A stretch of 64,000 bases of DNA from an uncultured Clostridia bacterium (GTDB taxonomy: Bacteria; Bacillota; Clostridia; Christensenellales; DTU072), in the NCBI GenBank assembly GCA_934274515.1, contig CAKQTC010000005.1:62001-126000 (forward strand), written 5' to 3'. The notes beneath the pieces are model-generated. The model searched no databases. It was not told the origin of the DNA and saw only the letters and a list, made by a program, of their open reading frames with translations. Made by a program: the position numbers and the translations under genes. Positions 54,122-62,500 of the stretch are shown here, in pieces. Each line of letters starts with the position of its first letter. The stretch's first letter is position 1.

Positions 54122-54975
54122 AAGGTTTATCATACACTTACGGCAAAAAATCCCCGTTCGAGAAAAAGGCTCTCGACGACGTTTCTTTTACGATTAACGA
54201 CGGGGAGTTCGTGGGGATAGTCGGTTGCACGGGTAGCGGGAAAAGCACGCTCGTGCAGCATCTCAACGCGCTTATTCGCCTTACCGACGGCAAAATCGAA
54301 GTGGACGACGTGGATTTAACCAAACGCAAACCCGATTTGCAAAAACTTCGTAAAAAAATCGGTATGCTGTTTCAATACCCCGAGTATCAACTATTTGCCG
54401 AAACCGTACTCGACGACGTCAAGTTCGGACCTAAAAACTTCGGAATGAAAGACGAAGAAGCCACCGACGCGGCAGCGGACGCGATAAGGCTCGTCGGGCT
54501 GGACTTCGACGAAATCAAAGACCGCTCGCCGATAGAAATAAGCGGCGGACAAAAACGTCGCGTCGCGGTAGCGGGCGTTATCGCGTACAAACCCGACGTT
54601 CTTATTTTGGACGAACCGACCGCAGGGCTTGATCCGCTCGGAAAACGGGATATGCTCGACCTTCTTACCTATTTAAGAAATTCGGGCGCGGTAAAAACGG
54701 TAATAATGGTAAGTCACAATATGGACGAAATCGCAGAATACGCCGACCGCGTAATCGCTCTCGACCAAGGCAAAGTTATCGCCGACGGCTCGCCCGAAGA
54801 ATTCTTTTATTCTTCGGTTTGCCCTCCCGCGCTCACGCCGCCGCACGCCGTGTCCATAACGAAAAAACTTGCGGAAAACGGCATCGTTCTTCCCTGCCGT
54901 CCGCTCACGAAAAAGCAACTTATTTCCGCTCTTCTCGATTACTTCGGCAAAGCGAAAGGAGGCGAAAATGGGTAA
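54106..54975 (+). CDS. ecfA2: Energy-coupling factor transporter ATPase EcfA2
   Basis: The second ECF ATPase, 289 residues, forms a heterodimer with EcfA1. Walker A GCTGSGKST, Q-loop FQYPEYQLFAETV (with the EcfA2-type YPEYQLF), signature ISGGQKRR, Walker B LILDEPTAGLDP, switch VSHNMDEIAEYADR. It starts inside ecfA1 behind GGAGGAACT, and its last 8 bases overlap ecfT, so the three genes are one tightly coupled operon. Confidence 0.96.
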   Translation: MPIKVEGLSYTYGKKSPFEKKALDDVSFTINDGEFVGIVGCTGSGKSTLVQHLNALIRLTDGKIEVDDVDLTKRKPDLQKLRKKIGMLFQYPEYQLFAETVLDDVKFGPKNFGMKDEEATDAAADAIRLVGLDFDEIKDRSPIEISGGQKRRVAVAGVIAYKPDVLILDEPTAGLDPLGKRDMLDLLTYLRNSGAVKTVIMVSHNMDEIAEYADRVIALDQGKVIADGSPEEFFYSSVCPPALTPPHAVSITKKLAENGIVLPCRPLTKKQLISALLDYFGKAKGGENG

Positions 54976-55798
54976 AGACATCGTTTACGGTCAATACTAC
55001 CCGGCGTCGTCGTTTATTCACAAACTCGACCCGCGTCTTAAACTTTTTGCCTCCGTAATCTTCATCGCCGCTATTTTCGTGTGCGACACTTTCTATTCGT
55101 ACGCCGCGTGTTATGCGTTTCTTTTAATCGTAATTTTGGTATCCAAAGTTCCGCTTTTGAGTGTCCTAAAAACCGTAAAAGCGGTTTTATTTATCGTCAT
55201 TCTCACAGCGGTGATAAACGTATTTTTCTATAAGGACGGGACGGTTCTTGCAGAGTGGAAGATTTTTCGCATAACGGACGCAGGACTTATTTACGCGGCG
55301 AAAATGGCGTTGCGGATACTTTTCCTTGTCATATCCACTTCGATGGTGAGTTTCACCAGCACGCCGATGGCTCTTACCGACGGAATGGAAAGTCTTATGA
55401 AACCGCTAAAACTCGTTCGTTTCCCCGTTCACGACGTGGCGGTAATAATGAGTACGGCGTTACGTTTTATCCCTACTCTTATGGAAGAAGTCAACAAGAT
55501 AATAATGGCGCAAAAAGCGCGCGGCGCGCACTTTGACAACGGCGGTTTGCTTAAACGAGCGAAAGCGCTGTTGCCGGTGCTTATTCCACTATTCGTATCC
55601 ACTTTCCGACGGGCGGACGAACTCGCGATGGCTCTCGACGCAAGGTGTTACAACGCGACCCCGAACCGCACGAAAATGAAACCGTTGCGTTTTACCTATC
55701 GCGACCTTATCGCGCTTATTTTGCTTGCGATTTTTCTTACCGTTATCATCCTTCTCAAAGTCGGATTTTTCGGACTTATTCCGCAAGGCACGATATGA
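54968..55798 (+). CDS. ecfT: Energy-coupling factor transporter transmembrane protein EcfT
   Basis: The membrane scaffold that links S-components to the ATPases. The start MGKDIVYGQYYP follows GGAGGCGAAA; the 276 residues fit the family. SFIHKLDPRLKL is the usual N-terminal box, several membrane helices follow, and two coupling motifs with Ala-Arg, AQKARGAHFDNG and LALDARCYN-like (MALDARCYN), contact EcfA1/EcfA2. It overlaps truA by ATGA. No S-component gene is in the window, so the substrates cannot be named. Confidence 0.95.
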   Translation: MGKDIVYGQYYPASSFIHKLDPRLKLFASVIFIAAIFVCDTFYSYAACYAFLLIVILVSKVPLLSVLKTVKAVLFIVILTAVINVFFYKDGTVLAEWKIFRITDAGLIYAAKMALRILFLVISTSMVSFTSTPMALTDGMESLMKPLKLVRFPVHDVAVIMSTALRFIPTLMEEVNKIIMAQKARGAHFDNGGLLKRAKALLPVLIPLFVSTFRRADELAMALDARCYNATPNRTKMKPLRFTYRDLIALILLAIFLTVIILLKVGFFGLIPQGTI

Positions 55799-56553
55799 AA
55801 CGCATACTTCTCACGATAGAATACGACGGGACGAACTTTTCCGGGTGGCAAATTCAACCCGAAAAACGCACGGTACAAGGAGAACTGGAAACGGTATTAA
55901 CCGCTCTTTTCGGAGAGAAAATAACTCTTAAAGCGAGCGGTCGCACGGACGCCGGCGTTCACGCTCTCGCGCAAAAAGCGCATTTCGACGCGAATTTTTC
56001 CATTCCGACGGACAAACTTTGCTATGCCGTCAACGTTCGATTGCCGTCCGACGTGGCGGTTCGACGCGCGGAAGAAGTTCCTTCGGATTTCGAAGCGAGA
56101 TTTTCCGCCAAAGAAAAAACTTACAAGTATACTTTTTATTTTGACAAAATAACCCGTCCTCTTATCGACAGATACGCGGCGAGAGTCGCTTACGACGAAA
56201 ATAAATTTAACGTGGAAAAAGCGAAAACCGCTTTGAAAAAAATTGTAGGAACGCACGACTTTTCCGCGTTCTCTTCCACCGGCAGACCCGTATCGGACGC
56301 AACGCGCACTATTTATGCCGCGTCGCTCGAAAAAACCGACGAGGCTTTTTCCCTTACCGTCACGGGCAACGGGTTCCTTTACAATATGGTACGCATAATC
56401 GCAGGCACGATTATCGAAGTCGGGCTCGGTCTTATCCCGGAAACCAACGTCGAACTCGCCCTGCGTTCTCCCGACCGAGCCTTGCTCGGCAAAACGTACC
56501 CTGCGCGCGGACTTTGCCTTACGTCGGTAATCTATCCGAACCGCCTCGAATAA
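55795..56553 (+). CDS. truA: tRNA pseudouridine(38-40) synthase
   Basis: Modifies U38-U40 in the anticodon stem of many tRNAs. The 252-residue protein starts MKRILLTIEYDGTNFSGWQ and has the catalytic Asp in SGRTDAGVHA. It also has the later TYKYTFYF, GTHDFSAFSS and NGFLYNMVRIIAGT boxes of TruA. It is coupled to ecfT, as is common in Firmicutes, but rplM-rpsI do not follow. It ends 22 bases from the convergent YwaF-family gene, with no terminator visible between them. Confidence 0.96.
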   Translation: MKRILLTIEYDGTNFSGWQIQPEKRTVQGELETVLTALFGEKITLKASGRTDAGVHALAQKAHFDANFSIPTDKLCYAVNVRLPSDVAVRRAEEVPSDFEARFSAKEKTYKYTFYFDKITRPLIDRYAARVAYDENKFNVEKAKTALKKIVGTHDFSAFSSTGRPVSDATRTIYAASLEKTDEAFSLTVTGNGFLYNMVRIIAGTIIEVGLGLIPETNVELALRSPDRALLGKTYPARGLCLTSVIYPNRLE

Positions 56554-56575
56554 CGTCCTCGACCGCTCCGCTCTC

Positions 56576-57427
56576 TCAGTACGTCGTTTTTACCGCTTTG
56601 CGTTTTTCGACGTCTTTTTTTATGTCTTTCCACCCCCAAGTCAAGCCTATGACGTGTACGAGTATTTCGCCGTACACCATCAACGGGCAAAACAACCACA
56701 CCAAGGGCCAGTAAAAATCGCCCGTTCTGTACCCGAACCCGTGTTTCATAAAATCGGGAACGAGCGCAGTGACGAATTTCAATTTATCCGCCATTTGCGG
56801 CGTAAGACCGAAAATATAGCAACTGTTTCTTTCCGTCGGGTCAAGCACCATGTCTTCGAGCGTTTGGTCGGTAAACCCGACCGCTCGCAACACGAGTTCG
56901 TTAAGCGCGATTACCCCCAACACGACGAACAGGCTTATCGGTACTTTCCAGAACCGCTTATAATTCGGACGGTGCAGTCCGTACGCAAACGTGTACGCGC
57001 CTTGCATCAAAAGCAAAACGTGCGACAAATAAAATCTTATCGTTTCCGCTCGGAACGGTTTATACCCCCACGCGCCTGTCGGAACGAAAATCGCAGCAAG
57101 TCCTCCGATAACGCTCAAAAACACGACGTAGTCTTTTGCGCCGTTCGACTTGCTCGCCATAACGAACGGGTAAATAAGCACGCTCACCGCGCAAATGTTT
57201 TCAAACGTGCATTTTCGCCAACTCATCGGATAATCGCCGCGGTATTCCGGCAAAAGCATTTTCAAAAAATGCACCGCAAGGTTAACGAGCGATAAAACCA
57301 TAACAAACGCGTACTGCGTTTTCTTATTCGCCTTTCTCAACGGGAAATATCCCGCTACCGCTATCGCAAGGCAAATAACCATATATAAAAAATACCAAAC
57401 GTTTCCCAGTTCCAACGTGGACGGCAT
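56576..57427 (-). CDS. YwaF/TMEM164-family membrane protein
   Basis: A 283-residue integral membrane protein with about seven helices. Family landmarks are LAVHFLKMLLPEYRGDYP with a conserved His, RKCTFENICAVSVLIYPFV, IFVPTGAWGYKPF and HVLLLMQGAYTF. Bacterial YwaF proteins have no established function; the animal relative TMEM164 is reported to act in lipid acyl transfer. It lies 31 bases after the ABC permease gene and is probably in the same transcript, though its AAGGAG site is 13 bases from the ATG. Confidence 0.8.
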   Translation of the reverse strand: MPSTLELGNVWYFLYMVICLAIAVAGYFPLRKANKKTQYAFVMVLSLVNLAVHFLKMLLPEYRGDYPMSWRKCTFENICAVSVLIYPFVMASKSNGAKDYVVFLSVIGGLAAIFVPTGAWGYKPFRAETIRFYLSHVLLLMQGAYTFAYGLHRPNYKRFWKVPISLFVVLGVIALNELVLRAVGFTDQTLEDMVLDPTERNSCYIFGLTPQMADKLKFVTALVPDFMKHGFGYRTGDFYWPLVWLFCPLMVYGEILVHVIGLTWGWKDIKKDVEKRKAVKTTY

Positions 57428-57458
57428 AATTTAATCTTTTCTCCTTTTTTTGCGCGCA

Positions 57459-58487
57459 TCAATACACGTCGCGCTTGTTTGTCACGACAAAAGCCGCCAC
57501 TATCGAAATTGCCCACCAGAACAACACGATTGCAAGCGATATGAAGAAATTGCCGTTCCGCGGCACTTCGTTTATCCCGAAATATACGGAAAAGTCAAGC
57601 GACGAAGACAGTAAAAACGCGCTTATTCCCGTTTGTCCGAGGAAGTTTCCCACGTTAAACATTATCACTATCGACGGAACGATTCCGGCAGTCAACGAGC
57701 GAGTTACGGTTGCCAAACCGAAAGATACGGTTGCCATAACAAGCACGTTTATAAAATTATTCATAATCATTCCGAACGTTATCGCGCCGAGAGTCGTCAT
57801 CGAAGCGGTCGTTGCGTTAAAGGAAGAAATTATTTTGGTAGACGCTTTCGAGCCGAACGCTATGCCGCCGTAAGCGAACCCGATTAAAGCGGGTATAAAA
57901 AACATCGCGGCAAGCACGGCATACATCGAAAGCAGTTTTGCCGCGGTAACGCTCGTTTTCGTGACCGGACGCGTCATAACGAGTTTTATCGTGCCGCTTT
58001 TATACTCGTTGCAGTACATTGACGCACCTAAAATAACGCCGTAAATTAGTACGATTATAGTAACTATACTTACGTAAATTACGGTGAAGCCTTCCGCGCT
58101 CAAACTCATCGTGTCAAAATTAAATCCTGCTATTTTGACGGGTTTGTCGTAATATCCGTGTTCCAGCGCGTATTTCAGCGAGATAATTTGACTTTTTACT
58201 TCAAACCGCGCCGAGTACACGTTTTCGCCTTTCTTTTCGCGTTCGTCCAGTTCGGTTAATTGTTTTTCGCCCGACGCTATATATTGCATAATTTCTTCTT
58301 TGGTAAGCGGACTTTCTTCAGGTTTCACAGGTCCGTCCATTCCGCCTTGCAAACCTTGGAACAAGTCGCTAATCGAGTTGTACGCGATAGCGAACAGCAC
58401 GAGCAACGCTATCATCGCCACGCCTATTCCGATAAGGGCGTTTTTCTTAACGTTTTTCTTTATTTCCCAAATAAATAAGTTTTTCAT
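57459..58487 (-). CDS. ABC-2 type transporter permease
   Basis: A 342-residue membrane subunit of an exporter. One N-terminal helix (~16-38) is followed by an external loop with Lys/Glu-rich helices (~45-125). Five more helices from ~130 include the ABC-2 hallmark YCNEYKSGTIKLVMTRPVTK, which contacts the ATPase. The gene overlaps the ATPase gene by ATGA. The pair resembles bacitracin/lantibiotic-type or Na+ exporters; the substrate is unknown. Confidence 0.9.
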   Translation of the reverse strand: MKNLFIWEIKKNVKKNALIGIGVAMIALLVLFAIAYNSISDLFQGLQGGMDGPVKPEESPLTKEEIMQYIASGEKQLTELDEREKKGENVYSARFEVKSQIISLKYALEHGYYDKPVKIAGFNFDTMSLSAEGFTVIYVSIVTIIVLIYGVILGASMYCNEYKSGTIKLVMTRPVTKTSVTAAKLLSMYAVLAAMFFIPALIGFAYGGIAFGSKASTKIISSFNATTASMTTLGAITFGMIMNNFINVLVMATVSFGLATVTRSLTAGIVPSIVIMFNVGNFLGQTGISAFLLSSSLDFSVYFGINEVPRNGNFFISLAIVLFWWAISIVAAFVVTNKRDVY

Positions 58488-59461
58488 TCGTTTTTGCTCC
58501 CTTCTTCGCTTTTTTCGCTATGCGTTACGCTCATAAAGAATTCTTCGAGAGTGGTTTCTTTGCGAGTAATGCCAAGCACGCTTACTCCCCTTAAAATGAG
58601 GTCTTTTGCTATGTCGTTGACGGGTTTGTCGGTAGCAAATTCGATTTTGCCGTTTCCGAGTATCGTGCTGTCAAGACACATATCGTCTTTTAGCACGTCG
58701 CGCGCCTTGATTACGTCTTCCGTGGTAAGAATTATTTTCGTTTCTCCGCCGAGCGCGGCGATGTCAGAAGCGGTAAACACGCCCGTAACCCGACCTTTGT
58801 CTATGATAACGTACTTGTCGCACATCGCCTGTATTTCGCTCAACAAGTGACTGCTCACAAGCACAGCCATTCCGTATTCTTTGCTTATTTTACGCAAAAT
58901 ATCCCTTACTTCCATTATTCCGTTCGGGTCAAGTCCGTTCGTCGGCTCGTCAAGAACGAGCAAGTCCGGTCGCGCCAACAACGCCTGCGCTATGCCGACG
59001 CGTTGCTTCATTCCGAGAGAATACTTCCTTATTTGGTCGTTCCGCCTGTCGTACACACCGACCATTTTAAGCAAATCCTCAGAGCGTTGTTTTACCGCGG
59101 CTTTCCTTTCCGCACCTTTACCGAACTCTTCGCAATGCGATATCGCCGCAAAATATTCGAGGTTTTTCATCGCGCTCCACTCGCGGTACAAATCGGGGTT
59201 TTCTATAATGCACCCGACTTTTTCAAGTGCTTTTACGCGGTTTTTCCGTATGTCGTAACCGTTTATCCTGACCGAACCCGAAGTAGGCTCGGCAAGCCCG
59301 GTAACGATTTTGAGCGTAGTGCTTTTGCCTGCGCCGTTCTGTCCGATAAACCCGACGACTTCTCCCTTGTCCACGGTAAAACTAACGTCTTCCGCGGCGG
59401 TCACAGTTCGCCCTTTGCTTTTGTAAACTTTCGTTATGCCGTCTATTTCCAAAACAGCCAT
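58484..59461 (-). CDS. ABC transporter ATP-binding protein (BcrA-like)
   Basis: A 325-residue ATPase with Walker A GQNGAGKST, Q-loop IENPDLYREW, signature YSLGMKQR, Walker B LLVLDEPTNGLDP, switch SSHLLSE, and the C-terminal extension seen in antibiotic-exporter ATPases of the BcrA/CcmA type. Strong GGAGG site. It couples ATP hydrolysis to export through the permease encoded next. The terminator at 59516-59551 separates it from the giant gene upstream. Confidence 0.93.
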   Translation of the reverse strand: MAVLEIDGITKVYKSKGRTVTAAEDVSFTVDKGEVVGFIGQNGAGKSTTLKIVTGLAEPTSGSVRINGYDIRKNRVKALEKVGCIIENPDLYREWSAMKNLEYFAAISHCEEFGKGAERKAAVKQRSEDLLKMVGVYDRRNDQIRKYSLGMKQRVGIAQALLARPDLLVLDEPTNGLDPNGIMEVRDILRKISKEYGMAVLVSSHLLSEIQAMCDKYVIIDKGRVTGVFTASDIAALGGETKIILTTEDVIKARDVLKDDMCLDSTILGNGKIEFATDKPVNDIAKDLILRGVSVLGITRKETTLEEFFMSVTHSEKSEEGSKNE

Positions 59462-59515
59462 ATTGTCCTCCTTTTCCGCTTCCGGCGGAACAGTAAATTA
59501 TTTTCGTAACGCGCG

Positions 59516-59551
59516 AAAAACCCGAATAAAACTTTTTCTTTTTTATTCGGG
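59516..59551 (-). terminator. Terminator of the third giant gene, fused to a G-quadruplex motif
   Basis: An 11-bp stem CCCGAATAAAA / TTTTATTCGGG (59521-59531, 59541-59551), followed on the minus strand by five T. The outer G bases of the stem start the GGGCGGGCGGGTGGGG run (plus strand, 59549-59564), also found at 16514-16529. Confidence 0.85.
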
Positions 59552-59584
59552 CGGGCGGGTGGGGTCCGCTTTTCGTTAAATCGG

Positions 59585-62500
59585 TTATTTTTCGGGGTTC
59601 GTCCACAGGACTAGTATACGGAACGTTTTTGTAATGCTCTCGTTATTCCTTTCAAACGCCTTAACTTCCCACGCGTAATATTTTGCGTCAACCAGCGGCA
59701 CTGCCTCGTTGTTCCATTGAGCACCCTCCGCCGTTCCATCGTCCGTCGTCTTGCCCGTAGGACGATAGAACCGCATATCTTCTTCGCTCATAAGTTCGTC
59801 CTCTCCGTCTTGGAGCGGCCACGGTTTTACTATGCCGCCTATCCGATACTCCTTGCCGTCGAGCCTTAGGTAATACGTCTTTTTGCCCGTCGCGGAGTTT
59901 ACCTCGCTGTTCGTGGCGTACGTTTCGATATATTTGTTAAGCGCGGTTTCGAGCGTTGCGTTTTTGCCCGTTACCGTCGCCACGTTTTCAAATCCGTCGC
60001 CGCAAATAAGACACGACCTTTCCACTACCGTCAAATCTACTTCTTCGTAATTTTCTCCGAATACGCCTTTTACAAACGCATAACGATAAAGGTTTTCCTT
60101 CCTTCCTCCTATAACCTGCGTTTGCGGTTCGTGTTTCAATTCGAACTCGCTTTCAAACTTCCTGACTTCTCCCCAAACGAACAACGTGTCTTTGCACAGC
60201 AATTCGTTGGTGACCGAATTCGTCGAACAGTGGTATTCTTCGCTGTAATTAATCGCTTTTAACGCGACGGTAACGTCGTTTATCCATACGGAAGCAAGCC
60301 CGTCGGAACTCAAAATAAGGTACGTCAGCACGTCTGCGCCCGTTTCGTTCCTTACCGCGATAGGGAATACGAACGAGCCGTTGTCGGTGTAGAAGCAACC
60401 GTTATCGAGCGCTTCGTTCGTCGTTGCGCTCCCTGCGGCTATATTCGCTCTGTGCCGATTATACTCCGCCACCAAATCTTTCGCATAGTTCATAAATTCT
60501 TCTTTGTCGCTAAATCCGTATAAATTCGCTATCGCCGCCTGTAAATCGACGGTTTCGGGAACGGTGTCCGCTTTTCTCGTTATGGCATACGGGTAATTCG
60601 CTCCTACCACCACGCTCTTGTTGTAATCGCCGCCTTCGGTGTCGAACGTCGCAACCGCCCCTTTATAAACGTCTATCGCTTTTTGATAAAGATTGCTAAA
60701 CGCGTTTAACGTCGAGAGAGAAACCGTTCCCGCGTATTCCGTTCCGTCCGTCGGTATCGTATGGTGCGACATAAACGTTGCGAACTGCGTGCTTAGCGTC
60801 TTTATTTTTCCGATCGTATCGGCAGACGGCGTCTTCGTCGTATGTTTGGTAAGGTTTTCGATATTTCCGAACTTTCCTGCTATCATTCCGAAGGGGTTGC
60901 AGTCGTCGTATTTGACGTAAACGTTCTCCCCGTTGTATCCCACTAGTTCGCTTTCGTACAGTTTGGAACAACGCCTGTTTCTGCACTGCTCCACCGCGCA
61001 ATAGTGTTCGGTCGCGGTTTCTTCGGTCGTGCCGCTGATAAACTCGCTGCAAACGTGTTTAACGAATATCTCCGCCATTATCTCGCTCCGTCCTTCCGTC
61101 GTCGCGAAACTTACGTAGAACACGTTGTAAAGCGTTCCGTCGTACCCTTCGGATAGGTCGTAGAACATTCCGTCGTCGTCCATCGTCACCATTCCGTTAT
61201 ACGCTCTAAACATCGCGTCGTCGCGCCACGCTCTTCCTATATCGTTGGCAAATCTCGGCGTAACGGTGGCGTTGGATATAATTGTACCGTCATATCCGAC
61301 CATCTTTTCAAGCACCGCGTTAATCGCGGATACGTTTGCCCTCATCGCCGTTACCAAATTGTTTTTCGCTCTGTATCCCGTTTGTTCGCCCGTTCCGTAA
61401 CTTTCGTATTCGATTTGTTGTTGCCCTAAATCGAACGTAACGGGAACTACCGTGTCGCAGTGTTTACACGGTCTGCCGAGCACCGTCCTTCCGAAATAAT
61501 TCGCCACGACGTACGGTTTGGTTTCGTCCGCTTCGTGCGCGCCTATGTCCGCGATTTTTCCGCAAGAAGAACATCTGTGAATAATCGAGGTTCCGTTGTT
61601 ATACGGTTGATAAGAATTACAAATATGGTTAATTTTCGCGGTGTACGAACCCGTTGTCGAAACGCTGAGCGTTTTGCCCGTTTCCGCGTCAACGAGAACG
61701 ACGTAGATAAGGTCGTACGCTACTTTGAGCGTTTCGTCGCCGTTAAGCACCCTTTCCGTTCTCTCTCGCAACTCGGTAAGGGGCGTCGTGACATCGCCTA
61801 CGTTCGCTCTTGCAAAGTACGACTTACCGTCTATAAAGAACGCGTACCCTTTCAACGCCTCGTTCAAGTCTTCCGCCGTTCTCATATCCCCGACGACGGT
61901 AAATTCTACCGACGGGGCGTCTTCTCTCGTGCAACGCGCGCACGCGTGGGTCAGCACTTTGTCTCCGCTGTCCACGTATCCGAAAGTATACCCCGGCAAC
62001 CCGTCTTGTCCGAACGACGTCGCGTTTAGCGTCCCTCGTTCTTCGCAAGCGTGTTCGGGCGAATACGCCGCTTTGCAGCCGTCCGTAGCGCAAACGTATT
62101 TTCCGCTCGTTCCGTCGTAAACGTATGCGTTGTGGTTATGTTTTACGCCGATTATTATCTTATGTTCGGAGCCGACTCTCGTCGCCGCGACTCCGAAATA
62201 TTCTATGCCGCCGAATACGAACATAAACAAGTAGTTATCTCCGACCGTTCCGCTCGTAGCGTCAATCGTCACGTTATATTGCGCGTTTATCTCGTTTTGC
62301 ATACTTGCGATTTGCGTATCGCCGTCGTGCTGTCCGACGTTGAGTATTCCGTTGGAATCGCCGCAATTTTGACAAACGTACTCTATCGCGTAATAATCCG
62401 TTCCCGCAAATCTGTCGATAAACGTTTCTTTCGTGCTATCGTATTCGTGGTTGGCTTGTTCTCCCTGCGCCTCTTCTCCGCAACCGATACAAACGTGTTT

